Shown: positions 7,387 to 17,705 of the stretch, one piece after another
How the letters are laid out: each line of letters opens with the position of its first letter
Position numbering within the stretch: the first letter of the stretch is position 1
DNA from: Celeribacter baekdonensis
GTDB taxonomy: Bacteria; Pseudomonadota; Alphaproteobacteria; Rhodobacterales; Rhodobacteraceae
Length of the DNA: 64,000 bases
Direction of reading: 5' to 3'
Assembly (NCBI RefSeq): GCF_003047105.1
Contig: NZ_CP028475.1
Span: 1,116,001-1,180,000 of the forward strand
Notes under the pieces: generated by a model
Seen by the model: only the letters and a program-made list of their open reading frames with translations
Told to the model about the DNA's origin: nothing
Databases searched by the model: none
Made by a program: the position numbers and the translations under genes

Positions 7387-8688
7387 TTAGACACCCAATT
7401 TGTCGCGCAACGCGTACCACCACGATCCGATCACCGAATACGGCACCCGCAACGCACGCCCGCCGGGAAACGGAATCCAAGGCAAGGCGGCAAACACATC
7501 AAACCGCGTCAGATCCCCATGGATCGCCTCGGACAGAATGCGCCCAAACGTGTGCGATCCCGTGACGCCATGACCGCTATAGCCATGGGCAAAATAGGTA
7601 TTGGCACCAAGGCGGCCCATCTGCGGCACACGTGAGAAAGACAGCGCGAAATTGCCGCTCCACGCATAGTCGATTTCAACCTCTTTGAGCTGCGGAAAGA
7701 CCTTATCAAGGTTGCCTTTGAGCTTGGCTTTGATGTCTTTTGGATCGGCCCCGCCATAGACAGTGCCGCCGCCAAACAACAGCCGTTTGTCGGCAGACAT
7801 GCGATAATAATCAAGGATATAGCGCACGTCTTCGACGCAGACATCGGTGGGCATCAACTCAGCCGCCAAGGCCTCTCCCAGCGGTTTCGTCGCCATCACT
7901 TGCGTCGATACCGGCATCACCCGCGCGGTCAGCGCCGGAATGACATGGCCCAGATAGGCATTGCCGCAAAGCACCAAGGTTTTGCAGGTCATAGACCCCT
8001 CAGCCGTGCGCACAACCGGTCGCGCCGCCCCTGTGTCCGCCGAAATCACCGGCGACATTTCATAGATCACACCACCCAGGGATTCAAACGCCGCCGCCTC
8101 GCCAAGCGCAAGGTTGAGCGGGTGCATATGACCGCCCGAATGGTCAATCATCCCGCCCACATAGAGGTCCGATTTGACATGGGTGTGCATCTCGTCCCGG
8201 CTCAGCATCTCCTGATTGTGGATGCCATATCCGGCCCAAAGTGCCCGGCGCTCTTCGAGTTCTTGCATGTGTTTGGCGGTCAAAGCGGCAAACACATTGC
8301 CCTCTTTCAGATCGCATTGAATGTTATAGGTCTTGATCCGCTCGCGGATGATCTGACCGCCCTCTTGCACCAAACCGGCGACAAACGTCGCGGTCTCACC
8401 GCCGTAGCGCTTGCCGATGGTCTGAAGGCTGGCGTTCAAACCGTTGACGATCTGGCCGCCGTTGCGCCCGGATGCGCCCCAACCGACGCGCGCACCCTCG
8501 ATGATAGCGACTTTATAGCCTTTTTCGATCAGATGCAGCGCGGTGGACAAGCCGGAATAGCCCGCGCCCACAACGCAAATGTCGATCTCATGATCGCCAG
8601 ACAGGGCCGGACGGTCCGGCGTAGGATTGGCCGAGGCAGCATAGTAGCTTGTGGTATGCGCGCCGGTGCCCGCGTAGGGATGAGCCAT
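7387..8688 (-). CDS. puuB: FAD-dependent gamma-glutamylputrescine oxidoreductase
   Basis: A 433-residue DAO-type flavoenzyme. After about 35 residues the Rossmann motif GAGYSG (41-46) binds FAD, followed by the acidic E of IIEGARVGWGASGRNGGQ. The HGYSGHGV segment near the C-terminus is typical of the PuuB/OrdL family. It oxidises gamma-glutamylputrescine in the Puu route of putrescine breakdown. The ATG at 8688 overlaps the stop of the glutamine-synthetase-like gene (TGATG), which fits the PuuA-PuuB pair. Some OrdL proteins act on other amines. Confidence 0.85.
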   Translation of the reverse strand: MAHPYAGTGAHTTSYYAASANPTPDRPALSGDHEIDICVVGAGYSGLSTALHLIEKGYKVAIIEGARVGWGASGRNGGQIVNGLNASLQTIGKRYGGETATFVAGLVQEGGQIIRERIKTYNIQCDLKEGNVFAALTAKHMQELEERRALWAGYGIHNQEMLSRDEMHTHVKSDLYVGGMIDHSGGHMHPLNLALGEAAAFESLGGVIYEMSPVISADTGAARPVVRTAEGSMTCKTLVLCGNAYLGHVIPALTARVMPVSTQVMATKPLGEALAAELMPTDVCVEDVRYILDYYRMSADKRLLFGGGTVYGGADPKDIKAKLKGNLDKVFPQLKEVEIDYAWSGNFALSFSRVPQMGRLGANTYFAHGYSGHGVTGSHTFGRILSEAIHGDLTRFDVFAALPWIPFPGGRALRVPYSVIGSWWYALRDKLGV

Positions 8689-10063
8689 CACACGGCCTCC
8701 AGGTAAGAATGGTATTCGAAATCAGTGACATGACGGGCAAACCGGCGCAGCTCTTGCTGTTTGCATTGCACAAACATGCGCTTGAGGCGCTTGGAATAGA
8801 TGTCTTCGACATGGCGGCCACGGCTAAAGGCCTCAATCGCCGACGCCCAGTCATAAGGCAAGTGAAGCAGGTCTTGCGAATAGGCATCGCCGACGATGGG
8901 CGCGCTTGGCGTCCATTTGTTTTCAATGCCCAAAAGCGCCCCCCCAAGATCGAGCACAGCACCAGATAGGGGTTGGCATCCGCGCCTGCGACCCGGTGTT
9001 CGATCCGGCGCGCTTTGTGGCTACCGCCCGGAATACGGATCGAGGCGGTGCGGTTTTCATAGCCCCATGACACGGTGGAGGGCGCATGAGCCCCCGGCAA
9101 AAGCCGACGGAACGAATTTTCATGCGGCGCAAACACCAAGGCGTTTTCCTGCATCGTCTCCAAAAGACCCGCAACCGCTTGGCGCATCACTTCGGTGCCG
9201 TCATTGCCGCCATCGTCAAAAACGTTGTTGCCCTCTTCATCCACGAGCGAGAAATGGACGTGCATTCCCGACCCTGAACGATCCCCGTAAGGTTTCGCCA
9301 TAAAGGTTGCGGCAAACCCGTGTTTACGGGCGATGCCATGCACCAGACGTTTGAACAAAACCGCATCATCGGCCGCCTTCAACGGGTCAGCGACATGCAT
9401 GAAATTGATCTCAAACTGCCCTGCCCCGTTTTCCGAAATCGCCGCATCCGCCGGGATGCCTTGGGCCTTACAGCCGTCATAGATTTCATTGAGGAAGGCG
9501 TCGAAATGCTCCAACTCGTCCAGTGACAGCGCCCCATCAGAATCGAGGCGCTTGCCGGTGACCGGGGAGCACGGCGGTTGCGGTGCGGCCTCGCTTGGGT
9601 CGACGACATAAAATTCCAATTCGGTCGCCACAACCGGCGTCAGACCCAGCGCCTTGAACCGGGTGGTGATTGTGTCGAGGGCGCGGCGTGGATCGCCCGG
9701 AAACACCGAGCCGTCTTCCTGCCGCATCCAAAGTTGGGCAAAGGCCGCCGGGCGGCTGATCCAATCGACCGGACTCAAATCGCGCCCGGTGAAATCGCAC
9801 AACCCATCGGCATCGCCGGTGTCAAACACCAATTCGTTGCCCTCAATATCCTCGCCCCATATGTCCATACTGAGCAGCGAGAGCGGCATCCGCAGCCCAC
9901 CCTCCAAGATTTTATCAAGCTGATCAACCGGCACACGCTTGCCGCGCATCACGCCATTGAGATCGCAAATACAGGCAAAAATCGTTTCGATTTCCGGGTT
10001 GTCGATGCGCCAAAGCTCTGCCTGTTCCGAAGCTGTTGCCGATCCTGCTTTTGCCGATGTCAT
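8688..10063 (-). pseudogene. puuA: Gamma-glutamylputrescine synthetase (glutamine synthetase family), frameshifted
   Basis: From 10063 the frame encodes a class-III-type glutamine synthetase: ELEFYVVD, the H-F-like GSGMHVHFSL ATP-site segment, NSFRRLLPGAHAPSTVSWG and R-x-E-(x)-R (RRIEHRVAGADANPY). After YLVLCSILGG the conserved frame is lost at a run of seven Gs (8939-8945). The correct ending (ALLGIENKW through YHSYLEAV) continues in the neighbouring frame to a TGA at 8688-8690. One extra G would restore a full protein of about 458 residues, the family length. This may be a real mutation, a phase-variable tract or a sequencing error. It should ligate glutamate to putrescine. Confidence 0.8.
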
Positions 10064-10177
10064 ATCGCGCCCCTAAATGTGATACTATTTATTTATTTGT
10101 GATCTCTTTTGGGCTTGTGTCAACCGGAAACACACGTCATCCTACACATATTGAGACAACAGTAAGGTCAAACGCCG

Positions 10178-10873
10178 ATGGTGGTATCCACTATTCCTGA
10201 ATTTTCCGGTGACAGCGATGGCACCACCCAGGAATACGCCTATAGCCGCTTGCGTAATGCCATTATTGTCGGCGCCTTTGCGCCCGGAACCGCCCTGACC
10301 ATTCGCGGGCTGGCCCAAGAATTGAACCTCAGCCCAACCCCCATCCGCGAGGCAGTGCGCAGGTTGAGTTCGGAAAACGCCATTCAAGTGTTGGGCAATC
10401 GTCGGCTCAAAGTGCCCGACATGACCCTTGGTCGGTTTGAGGAACTGGCTCAGCTCCGCATCAGCTTGGAAACCCACGCCACAGAGCGCGCCTTTCCCTA
10501 TATTTCAAATGTCTTCATTGAGCACATGCGTGCCCTTGATGACCAAATGGATGTGGTTTTGGCGGCGGGCGATTTGGATGCGCTGACCCGGATCAATCAG
10601 AGCTTTCACAAAGACCTCTACCGATTGAACCCACATCAAGCCGTGGTGCCAATGATCGAAAGCGTCTGGTTGCAGCTCGGCCCCTTTCAGCGCCAAGCAA
10701 TCAAATCCATTAAAACGACGGCCATGGTCGACCGCCATAAAGAAATGTTGGCGGCGATGGAGGCCCGCGATGTGGCCGCGCTCTGTGCCGCGCTGGAAAG
10801 CGACATTCGCGATGGCTCCATCCTGCTTGGCCGGGCCATGCTGCAAAGCCAGACCGAAGGCACGGTGGCCTGA
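10178..10873 (+). CDS. GntR-family transcriptional regulator (FadR/FCD subfamily)
   Basis: A 231-residue DNA-binding regulator. The winged helix occupies about residues 18-80 (YAYSRLRNAIIVGAFAPG, LAQELNLSPTPIREAVRRL). The rest is an all-helical FCD effector domain with the metal-binding-type residues R-x-x-E and H in NQSFHKDLYRLN. It is divergent from puuA across 114 bases, so control of the puu genes by an amine or amino-acid effector is likely. No convincing palindrome stood out in the gap, which is AT-rich around 10080-10105. Confidence 0.88.
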   Translation: MVVSTIPEFSGDSDGTTQEYAYSRLRNAIIVGAFAPGTALTIRGLAQELNLSPTPIREAVRRLSSENAIQVLGNRRLKVPDMTLGRFEELAQLRISLETHATERAFPYISNVFIEHMRALDDQMDVVLAAGDLDALTRINQSFHKDLYRLNPHQAVVPMIESVWLQLGPFQRQAIKSIKTTAMVDRHKEMLAAMEARDVAALCAALESDIRDGSILLGRAMLQSQTEGTVA

Positions 10874-10910
10874 CACGGCGGCCTAACACGGCCACCGCCC
10901 CCTCCAAACC

Positions 10911-11099
10911 TTATGCGCCCGTCATCTCCGGCGCGGCCGTGATGGCCAGATCACCGGGGTGATCGGTCGAAGACGTCGGCTGACACGCCACCGGATAGTG
11001 ATCCGCAGTTGTGCATTGCGACACGGGATATGTCTCCACGCCCTCACAGGCGGCAAGGGTCAGCGTCAGAGCAAAAAGAGCCAAAATAGAACGGGTCAT
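10911..11099 (-). CDS. Small lipoprotein, unknown function
   Basis: A 62-residue protein starting at the ATG at 11099, which has AGGAGG seven bases upstream. It has a short hydrophobic signal and a lipobox LAAC (Cys at residue 18), so it should be lipid-anchored. The mature part has two further Cys (QCTTADHYPVACQ) that may form a disulfide. It is divergent from a second lipoprotein whose sequence after the lipobox is similar (CEGV...YPVS against CDGV...YPLS). Confidence 0.7.
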   Translation of the reverse strand: MTRSILALFALTLTLAACEGVETYPVSQCTTADHYPVACQPTSSTDHPGDLAITAAPEMTGA

Positions 11100-11245
11100 A
11101 ATCAACCTCCTGATGTGAGAAATCTGGGGCGCCTCGCGCCCTTTTCTCTTCTTCAAATGTTCCGAGTTGACAGTTTTGTCAACTGTAAAATCTCTAAAAG
11201 TAAACTAATCGGTTCATTTTTTTCAACACCCTGAAACCCTGCCTC

Positions 11246-11264
11246 GGCTGGATCTCATCCAGCC
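11246..11264. other. Perfect 8-bp stem-loop between divergent lipoproteins
   Basis: GGCTGGAT and ATCCAGCC flank a CTC loop. A smaller inverted repeat CCTATA/TATAGG follows at 11273-11290. They lie upstream of the plus-strand lipoprotein and could be an operator or 5' UTR structure. No regulator can be linked to them. Confidence 0.35.
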
Positions 11265-11344
11265 TTCGAAACCCTATAAGAACCTATAGGTTGATGCCGT
11301 GCATCGGTCCCGTAGCCTAATCCGGCGCAAAAGGAGAGACACGC

Positions 11345-11710
11345 ATGATCACCCCCACGTTGAAACCGCTCGCAGCCCTCGCTGTTGCCGCAACCCTTGC
11401 CGCATGTGATGGCGTGCCAATCCCAGACTATCCGTTGAGCAAAAGCGGCGCACCGGAGTCCACCCTCGAAATCGTCAACGCCAGCGGCCAACCGTTGCGC
11501 TCCCTCTCCTATGAAGGCTGCAACTCGCTTGCGAAACAAACAGTTTTGATCGAACCTGGGGGTCCTCCGTCGGACAAGGACCGCTGGGTCTTCCCTGCGG
11601 ATTCAGGTCAATGCATCTTAGTTTCGGCCTATTCCGTGGCGCGCGATGCGTATTTCAGCGACACAGTCCGGCTGGTGCCGGGCCAAACCTCGACCGTCAT
11701 GGTTCGCTAA
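11345..11710 (+). CDS. Lipoprotein, unknown function
   Basis: A 121-residue protein with a signal sequence and lipobox LAAC (Cys at residue 21), preceded by AAGGAGAGACACGC. The mature part is predicted mostly beta, with two further Cys (EGCNS and GQCIL) placed to form a disulfide, and it ends VPGQTSTVMVR. I do not recognise the family. The sequence just after the anchor resembles the divergent small lipoprotein, so the pair may be related. Confidence 0.75.
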   Translation: MITPTLKPLAALAVAATLAACDGVPIPDYPLSKSGAPESTLEIVNASGQPLRSLSYEGCNSLAKQTVLIEPGGPPSDKDRWVFPADSGQCILVSAYSVARDAYFSDTVRLVPGQTSTVMVR

Positions 11711-11770
11711 AAAGGCCCAAACGGGTCGGCCCAATTAGGGCCGCCCCTCCCGTCTGGAGGATCTTCCAGA

Positions 11771-13465
11771 TCACACGATGATTTCGAATTTGGTCACATC
11801 GACCATGCCGCGGTCGGTGATTTTGAGCGCCGGAATGACCGGAAGCGCCAAAAACGCCAATTGCAAAAACGGCTCTTCCAATGTGACGCCCAATGAGGCC
11901 GCCGCCGCCCGCAGATCAACCAAATGATCGCGCACCTCTTCAAACGACAAAAGACTCATCAGCCCCGCCACGGGCAGTGCCAATTCGGCCAAGACCACGC
12001 CGTCCCGCACCACGACAAACCCGCCTTCGATCTCGGACAGGCGGTTCGCGGCCACGGCCATGTCGTCGTAATCCACCCCGACCGCAACGATGTTGTGATG
12101 GTCATGGCACACGGTCGAGGCAATCGCCCCTGCCTTGACACCAAAGCCTTTGACAAAGCCCGAGGCAATATTGCCGTTTTTGCCGTGGCGCTCGATCACG
12201 GTGATCCGGGTCAGGTCGCGCACCGGATCGGGGCGTTTGTCGCCGTCCACAATCGGGATGATCTCATGCAGGTGCTCGGTGATGATTTTGCCTTCGAGGA
12301 TGCCGATCACATCGGTCTGCTCACGGTTGCCGGTGGTGCGAAAATCCTCGGCGCGCACTTTTGGGGCTTTCACCGACTGCCGCCCGATTGGATCAACGGA
12401 CCCGCGCGCCGCAAAGGCCGCATCCGTGACCTCGACCCCGCCCGCAAACACGCGCGAGGCATGACACCCCTCAAGGCTATCAATCACCACAAGATCGGCG
12501 CGTTTGCCCGGCGCGATCATGCCGCGATCTTTCAGACCAAAGGCCTCGGCGGCGGACAGGCTGGCGGCGCGGTAGACCGCCAAAGGCGAACTCCCCAACG
12601 CAATCAGCGTGCGGATCATGTAATCCAAATGGCCATGCTCACCGATGTCCAACGGGTTGCGATCATCGGTGCACAGGCACATGTAAGGCGCGGTCAGATC
12701 GGTCAAAAGCGGCTGCAACGCGTGCAAATCCTTGGACACTGAGCCTTCACGGATCAAAACCCGCATGCCTTTGCGCAGCTTTTCACGCGCCTCATCCGCC
12801 GTTGTCGCCTCATGTTCGGTGCGAATGCCCGCCGCAATATACGCGTTGAGATCGCGGCCAGAGAGTTGCGGGCAATGGCCATCAATATGTGCATCGTCAA
12901 ACAGATGCAGCTTTTTCATCGCTTCAGGGTCGCGGGAGATCACGCCCGGATAATTCATAAATTCGGCCAGACCGATGGCGGACCGATGCCCCATGACCTG
13001 AGCCAAATCCTCGGCCAAAAGCTCCGCCCCTGCGGTTTCCATATGGGTCGAGGGCACGCAAGAACTGAGCTGCACCCGAATATCCATCACCGTGTGCTCA
13101 GAGGCTGCTTGGAAATAACGGATGCCATCCAGACCGATGACATTGGCGATCTCATGCGGATCACAAATTGCCGTGGTCACCCCACGCGGCGCGACACAGC
13201 GGTCAAATTCAAACGGCGTGACCAGAGAGCTTTCGATATGCAAATGCGTGTCGATAAAGCCCGGAACAATGATCTGGCCCGTGACATCAATTTCGCGCGC
13301 GCCTTCGTAGCTCTCATAAACGCCCGCGATCCGATCGCCAACGATGGCCACATCGCCTGTGATCATCTCGCCGGTCATCAGATCAAAAATCATCCCGCCC
13401 TTGAGGACAATATCCGCCGGGATCTCACCTCGGGCCACAGCAATACGATGCTCCAGATCACTCAT
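11771..13465 (-). CDS. ade: Adenine deaminase
   Basis: A 564-residue metal-dependent amidohydrolase converting adenine to hypoxanthine and ammonia for purine salvage. The metal motif DTHLHIESS is present, followed by [26 protein letters not shown] and the CTDDRNP Asp region. The C-terminal Ade-specific domain has [12 protein letters not shown]. Length and motifs match bacterial Ade. Twenty-four bases separate its start from the siroheme synthase stop, so the two may be cotranscribed, although there is no obvious pathway link. Confidence 0.93.
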   Translation of the reverse strand: MSDLEHRIAVARGEIPADIVLKGGMIFDLMTGEMITGDVAIVGDRIAGVYESYEGAREIDVTGQIIVPGFIDTHLHIESSLVTPFEFDRCVAPRGVTTAICDPHEIANVIGLDGIRYFQAASEHTVMDIRVQLSSCVPSTHMETAGAELLAEDLAQVMGHRSAIGLAEFMNYPGVISRDPEAMKKLHLFDDAHIDGHCPQLSGRDLNAYIAAGIRTEHEATTADEAREKLRKGMRVLIREGSVSKDLHALQPLLTDLTAPYMCLCTDDRNPLDIGEHGHLDYMIRTLIALGSSPLAVYRAASLSAAEAFGLKDRGMIAPGKRADLVVIDSLEGCHASRVFAGGVEVTDAAFAARGSVDPIGRQSVKAPKVRAEDFRTTGNREQTDVIGILEGKIITEHLHEIIPIVDGDKRPDPVRDLTRITVIERHGKNGNIASGFVKGFGVKAGAIASTVCHDHHNIVAVGVDYDDMAVAANRLSEIEGGFVVVRDGVVLAELALPVAGLMSLLSFEEVRDHLVDLRAAAASLGVTLEEPFLQLAFLALPVIPALKITDRGMVDVTKFEIIV

Positions 13466-13489
13466 GCTTATCTCCTAAACCCATTTGGC

Positions 13490-14473
13490 CTAAACCCGAA
13501 CAGCAGGCACCCGTTCAATATCATCCGGCAGGCCAAGCGCGGCCCGCTCCGCATCGCGGCGCGCCACAAGCCAGACGACCCGTGCCCCCGTCGCGACCTC
13601 GTCCAAAACCACTTTGCGCTGATCGGACACAAGCCAGTCTTCGGTGCCGTGATCGCGTCCCACCACGACGCGCGTGGCATCGCGGCGCGCCAATTCCAGG
13701 ATCGGCACAAAACTTGGATCAGAACAGAGCACCAAATCAGCCTCCTGCAACCGCTGCACCGCGCGCAGGGTCATCAGATCGGGCTCAAGGCTGCTGACGG
13801 GCAACAGCGTCACGGCCCCCTTGGTCCCCGCCTCTTTCGGCGCGCCCCCGGCCTCCATCGCCTGTTTGATCAGTTCCGCCGCCTCGCGTTCGGCCCCTCT
13901 GGCATGCAACCTGCGCGGCGCGTCATCATAAACCCAGCGCCAAAATGCCCGACGGTTTTCGCGCGGCACACGATGTGCCACAGCGCTGCGGAGCCGACCA
14001 CCCAAGCCAACCAAATCGCCCAGCCGTGGCTCCAACATGCTTTCCAGCCGGGTTTTGATCTGGCGCGCCAAAATCGGCGCGGCCCCTTCGGTGCCAATTG
14101 CCACCACCAATGGATCGCGATCCACAATCGACGGCGTCGTCGCCTCACACAGTGCGGGTTGATCGACCACATTGACCAAAGCCTCCGCCTCACGCGCCAG
14201 CGCATGAAGCGCTGCATCCATCCCCGGACAGCCGGTGCCAATGAATATCAGCGCCGCGCCGCGAAACAACTCCGGCGTGATGTCTCCGCTGTGATGGCTT
14301 GCCCGCCCCTCCTCAACCAATGCGGCCAGTTCAGGGTCCAGATCAGGGGCGACAAAGATCAGACGCGCCTCGGTTTTCAACATCAACCGCGCCTTTTGCG
14401 CCGCCGTTTCCCCGCCACCCACGATCACAACATCGCGTTCAGCCACCCGAAGGAACATGGGAAAAAATTTCAT
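13490..14473 (-). CDS. cysG: Siroheme synthase, precorrin-2 dehydrogenase/ferrochelatase with degenerate SUMT tail
   Basis: A 327-residue protein. The N-terminal CysG/Met8 part has the NAD motif VVIVGGGETAAQKARLML and the NVVDQPALC and GTEGAAPILARQIK segments, and should oxidise precorrin-2 and insert iron. The C-terminus keeps only the first 110 or so residues of the SUMT methyltransferase (TLRAVQRLQEADLVLCS). Its usual GxGPGD SAM-binding motif reads LLPVSSLEPD, so this part cannot methylate normally. I chose the ATG at 14473 because the upstream extension in the same frame is not CysG-like. A separate methyltransferase would be required. Confidence 0.85.
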   Translation of the reverse strand: MKFFPMFLRVAERDVVIVGGGETAAQKARLMLKTEARLIFVAPDLDPELAALVEEGRASHHSGDITPELFRGAALIFIGTGCPGMDAALHALAREAEALVNVVDQPALCEATTPSIVDRDPLVVAIGTEGAAPILARQIKTRLESMLEPRLGDLVGLGGRLRSAVAHRVPRENRRAFWRWVYDDAPRRLHARGAEREAAELIKQAMEAGGAPKEAGTKGAVTLLPVSSLEPDLMTLRAVQRLQEADLVLCSDPSFVPILELARRDATRVVVGRDHGTEDWLVSDQRKVVLDEVATGARVVWLVARRDAERAALGLPDDIERVPAVRV

Positions 14474-14738
14474 CGAGGCGACCTCTTGGTTTGGGTTCTT
14501 GGTGCGGCTTGGGTCTTTGGCCAAAACTCCCTGATTGGCAACCAAATGACAAGGGCGCAGGCGCATATCCGTCTGCCTCAAGGTCAAAAAGCCCGAGACC
14601 TCCCTGTCATAAAAGGTTTTCTTGACCATTGCGCAGATCAACCCGTCTTTCGCCCACCGGCCCTATGGTCACACCAACACGTCCCTCTGCTTGTAGACCC
14701 GTGATCCACGCCCTATCGTAACCTGCAAGGGAGGCGAC

Positions 14739-16229
14739 ATGAGCAACACAATTTTAAGCTTGGACCAAGGCACCACTTCGACCCGCGCCATTCTGTTTGA
14801 CGCGGAGCTGCGCCCCATTTCCAGCGCTCAAGAGGAATTCACCCAGCATTACCCGCATTCGGGCTGGGTCGAACATGATGCGATGGACCTGTGGCAAACC
14901 TCCGTTCGGGTGATCCGCAATGTGCTGGCAGACACGGGTGTGCGTCCGGCCGCGCTGGGTCTGACCAATCAACGCGAAACCACCGTGGTCTGGGACGCCG
15001 AGACCGGCAAACCCATCGCCCCCGCCATCGTCTGGCAGGATCGGCGCACCGCGCACACCTGTGCCAAGCTGCGCGAGGAGGGATTTGAAGCGGAGGTTAC
15101 GACCCGCACCGGGCTTTTGCTCGACCCGTATTTTTCCGCCACAAAACTGGCCTTTATCCTTGATCAAACCGAAGGTGCGCGCGACATGGCACGCGCGGGT
15201 CGGCTTAAATTTGGCACTGTCGACACGTGGCTGATCTGGAACCTGACCGAAGGCAATCCGGGGGGGCGGGTGCACGCCACAGACGCCACCAACGCCTGCC
15301 GCACCATGCTTTATAATATCTATGAGGGCGCCTGGGACGCGACGATTTGTGAGCGCCTTGGCATCCCGATGCAAATGCTGCCCGAAGTGCGCGACAGCTC
15401 CGCTGACTTTGGCGAAACCACCCTGTTTGGCGCGCCGATCCCCATTCGCGGTGTTGCAGGCGATCAACAGGCGGCCACGGTTGGTCAGGCGTGCTTTCGC
15501 CCCGGCATGATGAAATCCACCTATGGCACTGGCTGTTTTGCCCTGCTCAACACCGGCGACACCCCGGTCGCCTCAAAAAACCGGATGCTCACAACCGTCG
15601 CTTATCAACTGAACGGCACCCCCACCTATGCGCTCGAAGGATCAATCTTTGTCGCCGGGGCCGTGGTGCAATGGCTGCGCGACGGGCTTGGGATCATCAC
15701 CGATGCCGAGCAAACGCTCGAGCTGGCACAACAGGCCGATCCCGAACAAAACCTCTACCTCGTCCCGGCCTTCACCGGGCTTGGTGCGCCGTGGTGGGAT
15801 GCCGAGGCGCGCGGTGCGATCTATGGCCTGACGCGCAACACCGGACCTGCGGAGTTTGCCCGTGCCGCACTCGAAAGTGTCGGCTATCAAACCCGCGACC
15901 TGATCGAGGCGATGCATGCCGATTGGAGCGCCACCCCCGAGGACACCACCCTGCGCGTCGATGGTGGCATGTCGGCCAATCCCTTTGCGATGCAATTCTT
16001 ATCTGACATCTTGGGCGCGCCGGTGGACCGTCCGGCCAATCTGGAAACCACCGCTTTGGGGGCTGCCTATTTGGCCGGGCTTGCGGTCGATCTTTGCCCC
16101 GCCCCCGATGAGTTTGCTAAGGTTTGGCGCGCGCAGGCGACGTTTACGCCGCAGATGGACGCGACCCTGCGCAGCGCAAAATATGACGGCTGGACCGACG
16201 CGATCCATCGCACATTGTCCAAAAGATAG
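14739..16229 (+). CDS. glpK: Glycerol kinase
   Basis: A 496-residue FGGY kinase that phosphorylates glycerol to sn-glycerol 3-phosphate in the cytoplasm. It opens with the phosphate-1 motif [16 protein letters not shown] and has [40 protein letters not shown] and the FGGY signature region GLGAPWWD...[11 protein letters not shown], with the adenosine loop [20 protein letters not shown] precedes the ATG. It stands alone, facing the xylose operon, with a tandem repeat and terminator behind it. The Ugp-like operon in this window would feed the same metabolite pool. Confidence 0.95.
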   Translation: MSNTILSLDQGTTSTRAILFDAELRPISSAQEEFTQHYPHSGWVEHDAMDLWQTSVRVIRNVLADTGVRPAALGLTNQRETTVVWDAETGKPIAPAIVWQDRRTAHTCAKLREEGFEAEVTTRTGLLLDPYFSATKLAFILDQTEGARDMARAGRLKFGTVDTWLIWNLTEGNPGGRVHATDATNACRTMLYNIYEGAWDATICERLGIPMQMLPEVRDSSADFGETTLFGAPIPIRGVAGDQQAATVGQACFRPGMMKSTYGTGCFALLNTGDTPVASKNRMLTTVAYQLNGTPTYALEGSIFVAGAVVQWLRDGLGIITDAEQTLELAQQADPEQNLYLVPAFTGLGAPWWDAEARGAIYGLTRNTGPAEFARAALESVGYQTRDLIEAMHADWSATPEDTTLRVDGGMSANPFAMQFLSDILGAPVDRPANLETTALGAAYLAGLAVDLCPAPDEFAKVWRAQATFTPQMDATLRSAKYDGWTDAIHRTLSKR

Positions 16230-16244
16230 CCCTTCTTTTGGGGC

Positions 16245-16355
16245 GCACTGCGATTTTGGGAGCACTGCGATTTTGGGAGCACTGCGATTTTTGGAGCACT
16301 GCGATTTTTGGAGCACTGCGATTTTTGGAGCACTGCGATTTTTGGAGCACTGCGA
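16245..16355. repeat. 17-bp direct tandem repeat, six and a half copies
   Basis: Two units of GCACTGCGATTTTGGGA (16245-16278) are followed by four of GCACTGCGATTTTTGGA (16279-16346) and a partial GCACTGCGA. Units are contiguous with no spacers. The array lies in the 3' intergenic space between convergent glpK and xylA and is not part of either gene. It is a candidate variable-number tandem repeat. Confidence 0.95.
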
Positions 16356-16356
16356 A

Positions 16357-16381
16357 AAATGGCGGGACATGCCCGCCATTT
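16357..16381. terminator. Bidirectional terminator between glpK and xylA
   Basis: AAATGGCGGG and CCCGCCATTT form a perfect 10-bp stem with loop ACATG. A-rich sequence on one side and T-rich on the other let it serve both convergent genes. Confidence 0.75.
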
Positions 16382-16400
16382 CATAAATTTAATCAAACCC

Positions 16401-17705
16401 TTACAGGTAAGAGTTCACCAAATTCTCCAACCGCTCCTGACGCCCTGAGCGCGGCTCCGGGTTGATGCCCTCGGCCAAAACCCGCGCCTGAATCGCGTCC
16501 AAATCTCCGTCCGTCAACATCGCTTGGTTCGCAGGCTTGGTCCAATCGGCATAGCGCGCCTGACGCGCCGCTTCCAATTTGCCATCCTCCAACATCGCAG
16601 CGGCGGCTTTGAACCCGCGCGCACAGATGTCCATCGCCCCCACATGAGCCAAAATCAAATCTTCCGGGTCCAGAGATTGGCGCCGGATGCGGGCATCGAA
16701 ATTGGTGCCCCCCGTGGTGAACCCGCCCGCGCGCAACACTTCGTAATAGGCCAGAGCCACTTCGGGTACATTGTTCGGGAATTGATCGGTGTCCCAGCCG
16801 GATTGGTAATCGTTGCGGTTCATGTCGATCGAGCCAAGGATGCCCAGCGAACCCGCCAGCGCCAATTCGTGATCAAAGGAATGCCCGGCCAAAATGGCGT
16901 GGCCCTGTTCGATGTTGACCTTGACCTCATTCTCCAACCCATAGCGTTTGAGAAATCCGTAGACGGTGGCGACATCGAAATCATATTGGTGTTTCGATGG
17001 TTCCTGCGGCTTCGGCTCAATCAGGATCGCCCCGTCCCAGCCCATTTTATGCTTGTAGTTCACCACCATTTCCAACATCCGCGCGGCTTGGTCCGCCTCG
17101 CGTGTCAGATCGGTGTTGAGCAGCGTTTCATAGCCTTCGCGCCCGCCCCACAGGACGTAATTGGCCCCGCCCAGTTTGATCGTCGCATCCATACAGGATT
17201 TGATCGTCGCGGCAGAGTAAGCAAACACATCCGGGTCCGGGTTGGTCGCCGATCCGGCCATGAACCGGCGGTGGGTGAACAGGTTGGCCGTCCCCCACAA
17301 CAGCTTGGTGTGCGACGTCTCCATTTTCGCGGCGAAATAATCGACGATCTCTTCAAGATTGCGTTTGCTTTCGGCAAATGTCGCGCCTTCGGGACGAACA
17401 TCAAGGTCGTGAAAACAGAAAAACGGCGCTTGCAGAATGTCGAACATCTCAAAGGCCACATCGGCCTTGAGTTTCGCCTTTTCCATGCCCTCGCCAAACC
17501 ACGGACGATCAAAAGTGCGCCCGCCAAACGGGTCGCCGCCCTCATAGGCAAAGCTGTGCCAATAGGCGACGCCAAAGCGAAGGTGATCTTCCATCCGTTT
17601 GCCCATCACAACCTCATCGGGGTTGTAATACTTATAGGCGAACTCATTGTGCGAGGCCGGGCCTTCGTAATTGATTTGCGGAATGCCTTTGAAAAACTCA
17701 GTCAT
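16401..17705 (-). CDS. xylA: Xylose isomerase
   Basis: A 434-residue class II xylose isomerase that converts D-xylose to D-xylulose. Catalytic and metal segments are present: [12 protein letters not shown] (active-site His and Asp), LIEPKPQEP (metal Glu), [17 protein letters not shown] and the later [19 protein letters not shown]sp pair. Length is standard for the long type. The start overlaps the xylB stop by four bases. It is the last gene of the xylFHGBA operon and ends just before the terminator. Confidence 0.97.
   Translation of the reverse strand: MTEFFKGIPQINYEGPASHNEFAYKYYNPDEVVMGKRMEDHLRFGVAYWHSFAYEGGDPFGGRTFDRPWFGEGMEKAKLKADVAFEMFDILQAPFFCFHDLDVRPEGATFAESKRNLEEIVDYFAAKMETSHTKLLWGTANLFTHRRFMAGSATNPDPDVFAYSAATIKSCMDATIKLGGANYVLWGGREGYETLLNTDLTREADQAARMLEMVVNYKHKMGWDGAILIEPKPQEPSKHQYDFDVATVYGFLKRYGLENEVKVNIEQGHAILAGHSFDHELALAGSLGILGSIDMNRNDYQSGWDTDQFPNNVPEVALAYYEVLRAGGFTTGGTNFDARIRRQSLDPEDLILAHVGAMDICARGFKAAAAMLEDGKLEAARQARYADWTKPANQAMLTDGDLDAIQARVLAEGINPEPRSGRQERLENLVNSYL

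Noticed and set aside
12812..14704. Long plus-strand open frame of 630 codons
   Set aside because: It is antisense to ade and cysG, both with clear family motifs. Its translation is Arg/His-rich and matches no domain, as expected for a GC-rich shadow frame.
16245..16355. Possible CRISPR array
   Set aside because: The units are contiguous, with no spacers, and no cas gene is present.
16067..16396. Apparent repeat protein (SKNRSAPK-type units) on the minus strand
   Set aside because: The frames are produced by the 17-bp tandem DNA repeat. Because 17 is not a multiple of three, all frames cycle, and no start signal or neighbour supports a protein.
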